Shown: positions 1 through 11,022 of the stretch, piece by piece
How the letters are laid out: each line of letters begins with the position of its first letter
Numbering within the stretch: position 1 is the first letter of the stretch
Origin: Pseudomonas syringae CC1557
GTDB taxonomy: Bacteria; Pseudomonadota; Gammaproteobacteria; Pseudomonadales; Pseudomonadaceae
Assembly (NCBI RefSeq): GCF_000452705.1
Contig: NZ_CP007014.1
Coordinates: 5,424,501-5,488,500, forward strand
Reading direction: 5' to 3'
DNA: 64,000 bases
Notes under the pieces: generated by a model
What the model was told of the DNA's origin: nothing
Databases searched by the model: none
Seen by the model: only the letters and a program-made list of their open reading frames with translations
Made by a program: the position numbers and the translations under genes

Positions 1-1705
1 TCTCCTTGCACAGCGCCAGCCCGAGCCCGGCGCCGCCTTTTTTGCGACCGACCTGCACGAAAGGCTCGAAGATGCGCCCTTGCTGGCCGTAGGCGATACC
101 CTCGCCGTTATCCTCGACACTGATAATCGCGCGCTCGCCGTGACGCCGCGCCTGCAAGCGGATCAGTCCCTTCGGCGGTGTATGACGCAAGGCGTTGTCC
201 AGCAGGTTGTCGAGTACCCGCTCGAGTTGCGACTGGTCGGCGTGCAGACGCGGCATGGGCTCCGGCACATCCAGCATCAACACAATGTCCTGTTCCAGAG
301 CTTGATCTTCGAATCGGGCCTTGGCCTCTTCCAGCAGAGTCTCGATAGAGCACGGGGCCAGTTTGAGTTTTTGCAGGCCGTTCTGGTAACGAGAGAAATT
401 CAGCAGGTCATTGATGAGCTGCATCAAGCGCTGCATCTCTTCGGTGACGGTATTCAGCAGATCGGCTTCGCGGGACTCCGGCGCGAAATGCAGCCGCTCC
501 TGCAACAGGCCGAACGCCATGTGCATACCGGTGACCGGCGTGCGCAGCTCGTGTGAGGCGCGCAGTACGAACTCACTGCGCACACGTTCGAACGCTCGCT
601 GCTCGGTAACGTCATGCAGCACCATGACCGCACCCAGAATATGCCCCTTGGTATGGCTAACCGGCGTCATGCTGTAGGTCAGCAAGCGAGACTCGCCCTC
701 TATTTCGATGGCCAGATCTTCCGGCGCACGCTCCAGGGTCCCGCCGCGCAGCACCAGGTGCAGTTGCTCATCCAGCTCGGGACGTCCCAGCGCTTCACCC
801 AGACTCTGGCCCAGACGGCTCTCGTCCCAACCGAGTTGCCGCTGCGCCACAGGATTCATGTGCTCCAGATGCCCTTGCCGGTCAATCATCAACAGGCCGT
901 CGTCGATACTATCGAGAACCGCTTGCAGACGCTGCTGCCCGGCCAGCAGCTCGTCAACGTTGGTCGCCTGATGCTGGCGCAGGGCCTCGGCCATGATGCC
1001 GAAGCGCCGGGTCAGCAAATTCATCTCGGCAGCCGAGGAAATAGGCAGCATTACCTCGTAATCACCCTCGCCTATTCGGTCGGCCGCCTTGGCCAGCGCC
1101 TCGATCGGTGCGCCGAAACGTCGGGCAATACCGTGCGCGGTCACAAAGCCGATGCACAGCACCGCCAACCCGACGAGCCCAAGCAGGCCAGCGATCCACA
1201 GCGCACGATCCCGAGAATTGATCTCGGCATTGCTAATGTTTTCGAGGGCAGTGCGATGCACACTCAACAGCCCGTTACGCAGAGTGTCGAAGCTCTCGCT
1301 CAACTGCGGCGTGCCGCGTATGCCCCGCGGGTCATTACCATAAAGCTTCCAAGCCTTCATGAAGCCCTGGTAATCACCCTTGGTCTTCTCGAAACCGCTG
1401 CGCACTTCCTGCTGGGTGTCCTGCATCGAGCCCTGTTCCAGCAGCTCTTCAAACTGACGCTGGATTTTTTCCAGTTCAGGCTCATCACGCTGGGCGCCTG
1501 TCATCAGTACCAATTGATCGCCGAGGTTCTGGCGCAGCTTCAAACCCAGATCCAGAATGGCAAAGTTGTGCTGAATCAGCGACTCCTGAGTCCGGGCCAT
1601 CTGCATGACACTGACGAGCCCCAGCAGCAGGCCGAGCAAAGCGACCGTGATCAGGGCCGAAATACTCAGAAAAAGGCGGGTGCGCAACTTCATGGCCAGT
1701 TTCAT
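1..1705 (-). CDS. kinB: KinB sensor histidine kinase (C-terminus outside window)
   Basis: Inner-membrane sensor kinase paired with AlgB in control of alginate and virulence genes. The frame opens at ATG 1703-1705, ten bases after the AlgB stop, and stays open to base 1. It shows a cytoplasmic N-terminus, a first membrane helix at about residues 10-35, a periplasmic sensor segment, a second helix near 165-190, a HAMP linker, a PAS-like region, the phospho-acceptor box with SHELRTP, an N box (DNALRHTPP) and a D/G box (DNGEGI). The last visible residues form the G2 motif GLGLAL, so only the final few dozen residues should be missing. Known role: KinB sets the phosphorylation state of AlgB. The identification rests on the pairing with a clear AlgB and on overall resemblance to Pseudomonas KinB. 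Confidence 0.93.
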   Translation of the reverse strand, partial: MKLAMKLRTRLFLSISALITVALLGLLLGLVSVMQMARTQESLIQHNFAILDLGLKLRQNLGDQLVLMTGAQRDEPELEKIQRQFEELLEQGSMQDTQQEVRSGFEKTKGDYQGFMKAWKLYGNDPRGIRGTPQLSESFDTLRNGLLSVHRTALENISNAEINSRDRALWIAGLLGLVGLAVLCIGFVTAHGIARRFGAPIEALAKAADRIGEGDYEVMLPISSAAEMNLLTRRFGIMAEALRQHQATNVDELLAGQQRLQAVLDSIDDGLLMIDRQGHLEHMNPVAQRQLGWDESRLGQSLGEALGRPELDEQLHLVLRGGTLERAPEDLAIEIEGESRLLTYSMTPVSHTKGHILGAVMVLHDVTEQRAFERVRSEFVLRASHELRTPVTGMHMAFGLLQERLHFAPESREADLLNTVTEEMQRLMQLINDLLNFSRYQNGLQKLKLAPCSIETLLEEAKARFEDQALEQDIVLMLDVPEPMPRLHADQSQLERVLDNLLDNALRHTPPKGLIRLQARRHGERAIISVEDNGEGIAYGQQGRIFEPFVQVGRKKGGAGLGLALCKE

Positions 1706-1715
1706 TTGAGGTCAT

Positions 1716-3062
<1,347 letters not shown>

Positions 3063-3258
3063 TTTTCCTACGCTCCTTAATGAATTGTCTCAGTTAGTCT
3101 CGGAATCATCGGGCAAGTTGCATGGTCAATTCTGATTGATTCTGCGGCATTCGTGGTAGCTATCTGTTCGTTTAATGCCGAATAGCCCGATTAGCCCGTG
3201 TTTATGCCGCTTAAACCGTCTGCCCGGAGACGAAATTCACTCCAAAAGGAACGCCCAC

Positions 3259-4098
3259 ATGTTTTCAATGAAAAAGATCGCTCTGATCACTGCCGCCGCC
3301 GCAATGCTTGGCAGCGGCCCCGTGCTCGCCCAGCCTGACCTGCCCACTCAACTCGCCGAAGCGCGGCAGGAAGGGTCGATCTGGACTGCCTTCGCACTGA
3401 ACAAGCATCTGAGCCCTTTCAAGATCGATGTGGATGTCGAGCAAGGCACAGCCATCCTGAAGGGTAAGGTCGAAAGTGAAGTCGATCGCGAACTGGCGGA
3501 GCGCATTGCGCTGGACGTCAAAGGCATTGAAAAAGTCGATAACCAGTTACAGGTCGATGCCTCGGTCGCCAGCGACGCCGGCACTCGAACCGACATGGCT
3601 CAACGCTTCGACGACGCCACGCTGGTCGCAACGGTGAAATCCAAACTGCTGTGGAGCAGTGTCACCGAAGGTTTGAATATCGATGTCGACAGCAAGGACG
3701 GCGTCATCACCCTCAAGGGCCGTGCGCAAAGCCCTGAAGCCAAGGAGCTTGCGGGAAGCCTTGCCAGCAATACCGATGGCGTGGTCAGCGTCAACAACCT
3801 GATCAGCCTGAGCGCAGCCGACTCCATAGCCTCCAAGGCTCAGCCGCAGTCGCTGACACCCACTGAAGAGATGAGTGACGCATGGATCACCAGCAAGGTG
3901 AAGGCGAGCCTGATCTACAGCCGGACTCTGGACGGTTTGAATATCAAGGTGGATACCAAGGCGGGAGTGGTCAGCCTGAACGGCGTGGTCGCCAACTTTG
4001 CCGAGAAGGAACTGGCGGTTGAAATTGCGAAAAACATCCGCGGTGTCAAAGGCGTAAACGGCGATGCTCTGAAGGTCATGGCACGTAGCGCAGGCTGA
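3259..4098 (+). CDS. Periplasmic protein with three BON domains (OsmY-like)
   Basis: 279-residue secreted protein. The N-terminus has two Lys, a hydrophobic alanine-rich stretch and a cleavage-like VLAQ near residue 23, so it is a Sec signal peptide. Three BON repeats follow at about 30-100, 115-185 and 205-275; each has a hydrophobic strand, a conserved Gly (LKGKV, LKGRA, LNGVV) and a VxxVxN ending. BON domains bind membranes or lipids; OsmY is the best-known relative and is stress-induced. ATG 3259 is preferred over upstream in-frame starts because it has AAAAGGA upstream and begins a proper signal peptide. It diverges from algB and is followed by a perfect hairpin. Confidence 0.85.
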   Translation: MFSMKKIALITAAAAMLGSGPVLAQPDLPTQLAEARQEGSIWTAFALNKHLSPFKIDVDVEQGTAILKGKVESEVDRELAERIALDVKGIEKVDNQLQVDASVASDAGTRTDMAQRFDDATLVATVKSKLLWSSVTEGLNIDVDSKDGVITLKGRAQSPEAKELAGSLASNTDGVVSVNNLISLSAADSIASKAQPQSLTPTEEMSDAWITSKVKASLIYSRTLDGLNIKVDTKAGVVSLNGVVANFAEKELAVEIAKNIRGVKGVNGDALKVMARSAG

Positions 4099-4136
4099 AC
4101 CTGACGGCATTCAGCGCATGAGGCCTCGTGCAGAAC

Positions 4137-4162
4137 GCACGATTACAAATGTGTAATCGTGC
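4137..4162. terminator. Perfect 11-bp hairpin after the BON gene
   Basis: GCACGATTACA is followed by a four-base loop and its exact complement. It lies 39 bases after the BON stop. No T-tract follows, so it may be a processing or partial terminator hairpin rather than a strong Rho-independent terminator. Confidence 0.45.
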
Positions 4163-4236
4163 AGCTTGCTGGTAGGACCCGCCTGTAAAACTTTATAACC
4201 TGTTGATTTTATTGGCTTTAATATCGTGTAAAAACT

Positions 4237-4252
4237 TGGCATGCAGTCTGCA
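4237..4252 (+). promoter_or_regulatory. Candidate sigma-54 promoter
   Basis: TGGCATGCAGTCTGCA matches the -24/-12 consensus TGGCACG-N4-TTGCA at all but two positions. The invariant GG and GC are present with the correct ten bases between them. It lies 73 bases upstream of the ATG of the small membrane protein gene at 4325. This is inference from sequence alone. Confidence 0.4.
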
Positions 4253-4324
4253 ATATCTCCTGCAACGAGGTCGGTATATGGCGACCCACAAGATCGTACG
4301 ACTACGGGTCAGGGGAGTTTGCAG

Positions 4325-4612
4325 ATGAACATCCAGCGAGTTGCACAATTGCGTATTTCTCCCCTGCACATCCAGCAAGGTCTTTTCCTGCTGCTGGCCC
4401 TGTTGGTCACCCTGATCGCCATTCAACAATACCAGCGCTGGGATCAAACCAGCCAGGCAGCTCAAGCCAGTCAGCAATTCTTTCACAGCAGCAATGTTTC
4501 TTACCGCAGCGTTAGCTCGCCAGTGGTCAAAGAAGCATCGTCGAGCCTTCGCCCTGTCGATGGCATCGTCTCTGTGGATGAAGCCGCGCCGCAGCAAAAA
4601 TGGGTTTTCTGA
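4325..4612 (+). CDS. Small single-pass membrane protein, unknown function
   Basis: 95 residues. ATG 4325 follows a GGGGAG ribosome site. A single hydrophobic helix (LFLLLALLVTLIAI, about residues 19-32) is followed by a polar, Ser/Gln-rich tail of about 60 residues, which suggests an inner-membrane anchor with an exposed C-terminal tail. I do not recognise a family. It sits between the BON protein and the DUF1328/Ivy pair, all on the same strand, so it may belong to an envelope-stress group; the sigma-54-like sequence 73 bases upstream would be its promoter if real. Confidence 0.65.
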   Translation: MNIQRVAQLRISPLHIQQGLFLLLALLVTLIAIQQYQRWDQTSQAAQASQQFFHSSNVSYRSVSSPVVKEASSSLRPVDGIVSVDEAAPQQKWVF

Positions 4613-4664
4613 CCCGACTAGAAAAAAAGCAGCACCCTTAGATCATTAAATAAAACGGCATTAA

Positions 4665-4841
<177 letters not shown>

Positions 4842-4843
4842 AG

Positions 4844-5311
4844 ATGCACACGTCATTTCGCACACTGGCCGCCGCCCTGCTGTTGGGCGGCAGTGCCATG
4901 GCCACGGCTGCCAACGATGGGCAGTCCAGGGTCAATGAGCTTCTGAGTTCGTCCCCTGAGTACCGCACTACCTGGACGAAAGTCGTCAAGAAGGAAGAGC
5001 GGTTGCCGGATTGGGTTCTCAACCTGTCCGGTGCCTCCGAGCAGCAAATGACGGCGGTCACCGAGGACGGTGACAAGTATCTGGTGGGACCGCTTTGCGA
5101 AACCGCCGATACGTGCAAGAGCAAGCGTCTGATCGTGGCTGTCAGCCTCGACAAGGAAGACGCCTACGCCATGCTGGTTGAAGTGCCTGCAGGTCTTCCC
5201 GCAGATAAGTCACCTACCCGTCACGCGACTTACCGCTATCTGGGTGAGCCTGACGAGGGCATGAAGGGTCTGCTGCAAGAGCAATTGCGCAAAGACCCGA
5301 ACTGGTATTGA
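4844..5311 (+). CDS. Ivy-type lysozyme inhibitor, periplasmic
   Basis: 155 residues with a signal peptide (cleavage near AMATAA, residue 20-23). The mature domain matches the Ivy family: a WxxLNLSG region and a short disulfide loop CETADTC (C85-C91) in the position of the CKPHDC loop that plugs the lysozyme active site in E. coli Ivy. It would protect periplasmic peptidoglycan from host or environmental lysozyme. The start ATG 4844 is set by the signal peptide and by tight spacing after the DUF1328 gene. A strong hairpin follows the stop. The loop residues differ from the E. coli ones, so target lysozyme preference cannot be inferred. Confidence 0.8.
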   Translation: MHTSFRTLAAALLLGGSAMATAANDGQSRVNELLSSSPEYRTTWTKVVKKEERLPDWVLNLSGASEQQMTAVTEDGDKYLVGPLCETADTCKSKRLIVAVSLDKEDAYAMLVEVPAGLPADKSPTRHATYRYLGEPDEGMKGLLQEQLRKDPNWY

Positions 5312-5319
5312 TCCAGCAG

Positions 5320-5352
5320 GGAAGGTGTCGGCTCTGCGAGCCGCTACCTTCC
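5320..5352 (+). terminator. Two-part hairpin after the Ivy-type gene
   Basis: GGAAGGT pairs with ACCTTCC, enclosing a second stem CGGCTC/GAGCCG. It lies nine bases after the stop codon and ends the 4325-5311 gene group. No long T-run follows. Confidence 0.6.
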
Positions 5353-5561
5353 TGATCTGTGCAGCCTGAGGAAGGTTTGCACATGACCATGGGGCCGGGA
5401 TGCGTTGACCGATAAGATCGGCGTGACCTAGGGGTACAGGGAGTACCTCCGTAAAGGGCCGGGTCAGGCAAGTTGCCGTGCAAGGCCATGAGTGTTTTCC
5501 GACCTGTCGGAATCTCTTACTGGCTGATGCACGGCGCTTTATATTCTGGTCAAACCCGCCT

Positions 5562-6872
5562 TCAAGTCGCATCCCTCGGCAGCATCAGCCCTAACGGCAG
5601 ACGTACCCGCGCCTCAAGCCCACCCCCTGATCTGTTTCTCAGCTCGACATTGCCACCGTGCATCGCAGCAATGCGCTTGACGATGGCCAGCCCAAGCCCG
5701 GTGCCCTTGCCGCTGCGAGCCCGGTCGCCGCGGATGAACGGGTTGAAGATCGTGTCCAGCTCCGAAGGGTCGATACCTGCCCCTCGGTCCAGCACGCTGA
5801 GCACGACGTAAGGCGCGTTTCTGTCGCCCGACACGTAAGCCGCCACTTCGATGCCGTTGCCCGCATGATGCCGCGCGTTGCCTATCAGATTGGTCAACAA
5901 GCGCTTCATCGATACTCTACGCAGCGGGAAAGGCGGAATCGGCTCGAGACACAATCGGATGCTGTCTTCATCATTGTTGAACGGTGCAACGACATCGCGC
6001 ACCAGATCGCCCAGATCGACTTCCTCAATCTCTTCGTCGCGACCATCGCGTATGAACGCCAGGAACTGATCAAGAATAGCGTCCATGTCCTCGATGTCGC
6101 GCACCATGCCTTCGGAAAACTCGTTGTCGTTCATCAGTTCCAGCGACAGACGCAAACGAGTCAATGGCGTTCGCAGATCATGCGAGACCCCCGCCAGCAT
6201 CAGCTCGCGCTCCTGCCCGGCCTGCTCGACATCCTCGGCCATCTGATTGAAGGCTCGATAGACCTCGGTCATCTCGCTGGGCGTATCACTGACCGGCAAA
6301 CGCACGCTGCGCCCCTGACCCAGTTGCCGAGCGGCGAAGACCAGGCGTTTGAGTGGCTGATTCAGCTGACGGACGAAAATCCAGGCGGACGCGGTAGACA
6401 GCAAACCAATCGCCAGGAACCAGCCCAGCACGCTCCAGATCTTCTGACCGCGCAAGGGGTGCGGATAAAGCGGTACTTTCAGCCAGCCATCCCCAAGGCT
6501 GGGCGCTCGCACCCACAGCGCGGGCGGCGCATGCACGCGCAGACGAACCTCGGTGTCGGCGCCCAGCTCGGCCTGCATCTGGCGCTGATAAATCTCGCTG
6601 TATGGCCAGTGCTGCTCCCCTTCCGGCACGCCACCGCCCACGACACGAATCAGACCGGCCGCCTCGGCAATCGCGTCGCGATCGTTTTCATCGGCTGCCC
6701 AGTAAGCGCGCAGGGTGAGCGCGACGCCATGGCTGTACTGCCTGTCGACCAGCACGTCTTCGTTCATCAGCAGGTAGACCAGGGTCAGGGCCTTGGAAAA
6801 CAGCACGACGATAAGCACCAGCCAGAGCGTGCGGGAGAAAAAGCTTTGCGGAAACCAGAGCGGAGTCTTCAT
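5562..6872 (-). CDS. envZ: EnvZ/AmgS sensor histidine kinase
   Basis: Inner-membrane kinase, 436 residues. Helix 1 at about 15-35, a periplasmic domain to about 150, helix 2 at about 150-172, HAMP, then the H-box GVSHDLRTPLTRLRL, the N-box NLIGNARHHAGN, and the D/G boxes DRGAGI and GTGLGLAIVKRI. The SHDLRTPLTR box is the EnvZ signature. In P. aeruginosa the orthologous pair is AmgRS, which handles envelope stress and aminoglycoside tolerance; the same neighbour (tex beyond ompR) supports orthology. ATG 6872 is chosen; an ATG four codons upstream (6884) is an alternative and neither has a clear ribosome site. It follows ompR by about 160 bases, an unusually long spacer with hairpins. Confidence 0.93.
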   Translation of the reverse strand: MKTPLWFPQSFFSRTLWLVLIVVLFSKALTLVYLLMNEDVLVDRQYSHGVALTLRAYWAADENDRDAIAEAAGLIRVVGGGVPEGEQHWPYSEIYQRQMQAELGADTEVRLRVHAPPALWVRAPSLGDGWLKVPLYPHPLRGQKIWSVLGWFLAIGLLSTASAWIFVRQLNQPLKRLVFAARQLGQGRSVRLPVSDTPSEMTEVYRAFNQMAEDVEQAGQERELMLAGVSHDLRTPLTRLRLSLELMNDNEFSEGMVRDIEDMDAILDQFLAFIRDGRDEEIEEVDLGDLVRDVVAPFNNDEDSIRLCLEPIPPFPLRRVSMKRLLTNLIGNARHHAGNGIEVAAYVSGDRNAPYVVLSVLDRGAGIDPSELDTIFNPFIRGDRARSGKGTGLGLAIVKRIAAMHGGNVELRNRSGGGLEARVRLPLGLMLPRDAT

Positions 6873-6961
6873 AACAGCAGCCATACACTTTGCAAGGCGA
6901 GCCAGGCTCGCAGGTTTGCCGAACGCGGGCGAGACCCGATGGACGAACGCAAAAAACCAGA

Positions 6962-6993
6962 ACGTCGATAACCTGTTGGAAGGTTATCGACGT
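6962..6993. promoter_or_regulatory. Perfect 12-bp hairpin in the ompR-envZ spacer
   Basis: ACGTCGATAACC, an eight-base loop, then GGTTATCGACGT. It is not followed by a T-tract on either strand. It lies between the two genes of what should be one operon and could cause partial termination or mRNA processing that lowers envZ relative to ompR. Confidence 0.55.
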
Positions 6994-7020
6994 AACTGGC
7001 AGGAATGACGGATTTCAGTG

Positions 7021-7038
7021 CTGACAACGCGTTGTCAG
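7021..7038. promoter_or_regulatory. 18-bp perfect palindrome over the ompR stop
   Basis: CTGACAACGCGTTGTCAG reads the same on both strands, and the ompR stop codon (7035-7037) lies inside it. It could be a protein-binding site or a hairpin stem next to the one at 6962. No known operator is recognised. Confidence 0.4.
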
Positions 7039-7775
7039 CGATTTCCGGCGCCATCTGGAACGAATACATAACCCACACCCCAGACAGTCTGGATGTAACG
7101 GGGCTTGGACGGGTCCGGCTCGATCAGACGACGCAGACGGGAAATCTGCACGTCGATGGAGCGCTCCAGAGCATCCCACTCCCGGCCACGGGCCAGATTC
7201 ATCAGTTTGTCTCGGGTCAACGGCTCGCGAGCGTGCATCACCAGCGCCTTGAGCACCGCAAACTCGCCTGTGGTGAGCATGTGGACTTCTTCGCCACGTT
7301 TAAGCTCGCGGGTCGCCAGGGACAACACGTAATCGCCGAAGCTCACCGACTCGTCTTCACTGCCGGGCGCACCGGGTACAGGCGCAGCCTGACGACGCAA
7401 TACAGCCTTGACCCGAGCCATCAACTCGTCCGGGTTGAACGGTTTGGCCAGGTAGTCGTCGGCACCCAGTTCGAGCCCCTTGATACGGCTCAGCTCATCG
7501 CCCTTGGCGGTCAGCATGATGATGGGCACCTGATTGTTCGCGGCACGCAGCCGGCGGCAAGCGGAAAGACCGTCTTCCCCCGGCAGCATCAAGTCCAGCA
7601 CCACAAGGTTGAACACCTCACGGGCCAGCAATCGGTCCATTTGCTCCACGTTCGCCACAGCGCGGGCACGGTAGCCCTTGCTGGTGAAAAAACGTTCAAG
7701 GAGACTGCTTAACCCCGGATCATCATCGACAATCAGGATTTTTTCGCCTTCAGCATTTTGTGCGGTGCTGCTCAT
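7035..7775 (-). CDS. ompR: OmpR/AmgR response regulator
   Basis: 246 residues. The receiver domain holds the acidic pair DDD, phospho-acceptor Asp in LVVLDLMLPGEDG, Thr in MLTAKG and Lys in YLAKPFNPDEL; the winged-helix C-terminus has the OmpR-type SIDVQISRLRR and GVGYVFVPDG. The start ATG 7775 has AGAGGAGC six bases upstream. Known role: partner of EnvZ. By position upstream of tex it corresponds to P. aeruginosa AmgR, a regulator of the response to mistranslated membrane proteins. It diverges from tex across about 300 bases. Confidence 0.95.
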   Translation of the reverse strand: MSSTAQNAEGEKILIVDDDPGLSSLLERFFTSKGYRARAVANVEQMDRLLAREVFNLVVLDLMLPGEDGLSACRRLRAANNQVPIIMLTAKGDELSRIKGLELGADDYLAKPFNPDELMARVKAVLRRQAAPVPGAPGSEDESVSFGDYVLSLATRELKRGEEVHMLTTGEFAVLKALVMHAREPLTRDKLMNLARGREWDALERSIDVQISRLRRLIEPDPSKPRYIQTVWGVGYVFVPDGAGNR

Positions 7776-8074
7776 CGGATGCTCCTCTGATCTCGGGGCG
7801 CATTATGGCTTAGCTGCGGTGATGCGCACCGTGTGCATTGTTAGCAGATTTTACTGGGGGCGACACTTGCGCATGCATTTGCGCTGAAAAAAGACCACGT
7901 TTGTCGGCCAATCCCCTAATCCTTCTTCGCCGGGTATAATGCGCCGCCCTCAAAGTCAGGCAACGCCGGACTTGCAGCAGTCCGCCAGCATTGAAGATAA
8001 ACACTGCCGGACGAACGTCAGGCAAGGCAATTCGTATACAGCCCAGTTTTTTGCTCACAACTCCAGGTGGTCTT

Positions 8075-10396
8075 ATGGACAGCATCAACAGCCGCATCGC
8101 CGAAGAACTCGGTGTACGCCCACAACAGGTCGCCGCGGCCGTAGCACTACTGGATGAAGGCTCGACCGTGCCCTTCATTTCCCGTTATCGCAAGGAAGTG
8201 ACCGGCAGCCTTGATGACACGCAACTGCGCCATCTGGAAGAACGCCTGCGCTATCTGCGCGAACTGGACGACCGGCGCGTCAGCATCCTTGCCAGCATCG
8301 AAGAGCAAGGCAAGCTGACCCCGGAACTCGCTCGCGATATCAAGCTGGCCGACACCAAGACCCGTCTTGAAGACTTGTACCTTCCTTATAAGCAGAAACG
8401 CCGCACCAAGGGTCAGATCGCCCTTGAGGCAGGCCTCGGCGAGCTGGCCGACGGCCTGTTCAACGACCCGGGCCTGAACCCGGAAACCGAAGCGGCACGC
8501 TTTGTCGACGCCGAAAAAGGCGTGGCCGACGTGAAAGCCGCGCTGGAAGGTGCCAAGTACATTCTGATGGAGCGCTTCGCCGAAGACGCTGCCCTGCTCG
8601 ACAAGCTGCGCAGCTTCCTCAAGCAGGAAGCGGTGATCAGCGCACGCGTGGTGCCGGGCAAGGAAGAAGAAGGCGCCAAGTTCCGCGACTATTTCGAACA
8701 CGACGAGCCGCTCAAGAGCATGCCATCGCACCGCGCCCTGGCGATTTTCCGCGGCCGCAATGAAGGCTTTCTCAGCAGCGCGCTGAAAGTCGGCGAAGAA
8801 CTGCCGGGCGCCATGCACCCATGCGAGCTGATGATTGGCGAACGCTTCGGTATCCAGAACCAAAGCCGCCCGGCTGACAAGTGGCTGGCCGAAGTGGTGC
8901 GCTGGACCTGGAAGGTCAAGCTGTACAGCCATCTGGAAACCGATCTGCTGGGTGAACTGCGTGAAGGCGCGGAAACCGAAGCGATCAACGTGTTTGCCCA
9001 CAACCTGCACGACCTGCTGCTCGCTGCCCCGGCCGGCCAGCGCGCCACGCTGGGCCTCGACCCTGGCCTGCGTACTGGCTGCAAGGTCGCCGTAGTGGAT
9101 GCCACCGGCAAGCTGCTCGACTACGCCACGGTCTATCCGCATGTGCCGAAGAATCAGTGGGACCAGACCATCGCCGTGCTGGCGGCCCTGTGTGCCAAGC
9201 ATGCGGTCGACCTGATCGCCATCGGCAACGGTACTGCCAGCCGTGAAACCGACAAACTGGCCGCAGATCTGATCAAAAAATACCCGGGCCTGAAAATGAC
9301 CAAAGTCATGGTGTCCGAAGCCGGTGCATCGGTTTACTCGGCGTCGGAGCTGGCTGCCAAGGAGTTTCCAGAGCTGGACGTGTCGATCCGTGGCGCGGTA
9401 TCGATTGCCCGTCGCTTACAGGATCCGCTGGCCGAGCTGGTGAAAATCGATCCGAAATCCATTGGTGTCGGTCAGTACCAGCATGACGTTTCGCAATTGA
9501 AACTGGCTCGCGGTCTGGACGCTGTGGTTGAAGACTGTGTGAACGCCGTGGGCGTGGACGTGAATACCGCTTCGGTTGCCCTGCTGGCACGGATTTCCGG
9601 CCTCAACACCACGCTGGCGCAGAACATCGTGGCGCATCGTGATGAAAACGGTGCGTTCAAGACCCGCGCTTCACTGAAGAAAGTCAGCCGTCTGGGCGAA
9701 AAAACCTTCGAGCAGGCCGCAGGCTTTCTGCGCGTCATGAATGGCGACAACCCGCTGGACTCCTCGGCTGTTCACCCGGAAGCCTACCCGCTGGTGCAGC
9801 GGATTGCGGCTGAAACCGACCGCGATATCCGCTCGCTGATCGGCGACGCCAGCTTTCTCAAGCGTCTGGACCCTAAGAAATTCACCGACGAGACCTTTGG
9901 TCTGCCGACCGTGACCGACATTCTGCAAGAACTGGAAAAACCGGGGCGTGACCCGCGTCCGGAGTTCAAGACCGCCGAGTTCCAGGACGGCGTCGAAGAC
10001 CTGAAGGATCTGCAACTGGGCATGATCCTCGAAGGCGTCGTCACCAACGTCACCAACTTCGGTGCGTTCGTCGACATCGGCGTGCACCAGGACGGTCTGG
10101 TGCACATCTCGGCGCTGTCCGAGAAGTTCATCAAGGACCCGCGTGAAGCGGTCAAGGCCGGTGACGTGGTGAAAGTGAAGGTCATGGAAGTCGACATCCC
10201 ACGCAAACGCGTCGGCCTGTCGATGCGCATGAGCGACACGCCTGGCGAGAAAATCGACGGTGCTCGCGGCGCACGCCCAGGCTCTTCGCAGCGCCAGCAG
10301 AGCAGCGCACCGCGCAAGGAAACCAGCGCACCCGCCCCGGCCAACAACGCCATGGCTTCGCTGTTTGCCAACGCCAAACAACTGAAGAAGCGCTGA
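8075..10396 (+). CDS. tex: Tex, S1-domain nucleic-acid-binding transcription factor
   Basis: 773 residues, the usual Tex length. The N-terminal helical region includes FISRYRKE and [11 protein letters not shown], followed by a YqgF-like RNase-H fold ([12 protein letters not shown] near residue 330), a helix-hairpin-helix pair ([15 protein letters not shown] and FLRV near 500-560), and a C-terminal S1 RNA-binding domain ([26 protein letters not shown], about 650-720). A low-complexity Ser/Gln/Ala tail ends in basic LKKR. ATG 8075 has AGGTGG upstream. Cytoplasmic; in Pseudomonas Tex affects expression of toxin and other genes, though its mechanism is unsettled. Its TGA overlaps the ATG of the next gene, so the pair is translationally coupled. 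Confidence 0.96.
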   Translation: MDSINSRIAEELGVRPQQVAAAVALLDEGSTVPFISRYRKEVTGSLDDTQLRHLEERLRYLRELDDRRVSILASIEEQGKLTPELARDIKLADTKTRLEDLYLPYKQKRRTKGQIALEAGLGELADGLFNDPGLNPETEAARFVDAEKGVADVKAALEGAKYILMERFAEDAALLDKLRSFLKQEAVISARVVPGKEEEGAKFRDYFEHDEPLKSMPSHRALAIFRGRNEGFLSSALKVGEELPGAMHPCELMIGERFGIQNQSRPADKWLAEVVRWTWKVKLYSHLETDLLGELREGAETEAINVFAHNLHDLLLAAPAGQRATLGLDPGLRTGCKVAVVDATGKLLDYATVYPHVPKNQWDQTIAVLAALCAKHAVDLIAIGNGTASRETDKLAADLIKKYPGLKMTKVMVSEAGASVYSASELAAKEFPELDVSIRGAVSIARRLQDPLAELVKIDPKSIGVGQYQHDVSQLKLARGLDAVVEDCVNAVGVDVNTASVALLARISGLNTTLAQNIVAHRDENGAFKTRASLKKVSRLGEKTFEQAAGFLRVMNGDNPLDSSAVHPEAYPLVQRIAAETDRDIRSLIGDASFLKRLDPKKFTDETFGLPTVTDILQELEKPGRDPRPEFKTAEFQDGVEDLKDLQLGMILEGVVTNVTNFGAFVDIGVHQDGLVHISALSEKFIKDPREAVKAGDVVKVKVMEVDIPRKRVGLSMRMSDTPGEKIDGARGARPGSSQRQQSSAPRKETSAPAPANNAMASLFANAKQLKKR

Positions 10397-10779
10397 TGGA
10401 CATCCCGGAAGATCTGACCCACAGCGCCTATTTCAAGATGCTTGGCTGCGAGCTGCGGCGTCTGGACGAAGGCGTGGCCGAGGTCGCATTGCCGCTGGAA
10501 GCGCACCTGCGCAATCGCGGCAACGTGATGCACGGCGGGGCAATCTTCAGCCTGGTCGATATCGCCATGGGGCTGGCCTGTTCCAGCTCCCACGGTTTCG
10601 ACCAGCGCAGCGTGACCATCGAGTGCAAGATCAACTACGTGCGTGGGGTGTCCGAGGGCGAGGTTGTGTGCATCGCCAAGGTGCTGCATGCGGGCCGCAG
10701 AACGCTGGTCGTCGAGGCGGAAGTCGTCCAGGGCGACAAGCTCGTTGCAAAAGCCCAGGGCACATTTGCAGTTCTCTAA
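10396..10779 (+). CDS. PaaI-type hotdog-fold thioesterase
   Basis: 127 residues, a single hotdog domain. Signature residues: RNRGNVMHGGAIFSLVDIAMG (helix with HGG and the acidic Asp), then SVTIECKINYVR and a hydrophobic beta-strand end. Members hydrolyse acyl-CoA or acyl-ACP thioesters in the cytoplasm; the substrate cannot be read from sequence. Its start overlaps the tex stop (TGATG). The same order tex-thioesterase-gshA is seen in P. aeruginosa. Confidence 0.85.
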   Translation: MDIPEDLTHSAYFKMLGCELRRLDEGVAEVALPLEAHLRNRGNVMHGGAIFSLVDIAMGLACSSSHGFDQRSVTIECKINYVRGVSEGEVVCIAKVLHAGRRTLVVEAEVVQGDKLVAKAQGTFAVL

Positions 10780-11022
10780 ACGTCTATAAAGGCTGATAAA
10801 CGCAATCGCTTTGAACAGAACCTAGCCCTATCGACATCATTTGAGTTAATTTCGGCACCATTAGCGTGGTGCCGAGTCCATTTGGGAGGTACGACGAAGA
10901 GCAGCGATTGTGAACGGGCGTTACAGATCCAACCAGGCGACCACGCCAGTTCCTTTCTTCACCCTTGTAGACCGTCAAGTCCACCCCCATATCGGGGCGA
11001 CCGATGCGTGAAGGATTACACC

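Noticed and set aside
5658..6971. 437-codon plus-strand open frame opposite envZ
   Set aside because: Antisense of a clear EnvZ gene; a result of high GC codon bias.
8147..9202. 351-codon minus-strand frame opposite tex
   Set aside because: Shadow of Tex; His/Gln-rich composition typical of antisense frames.
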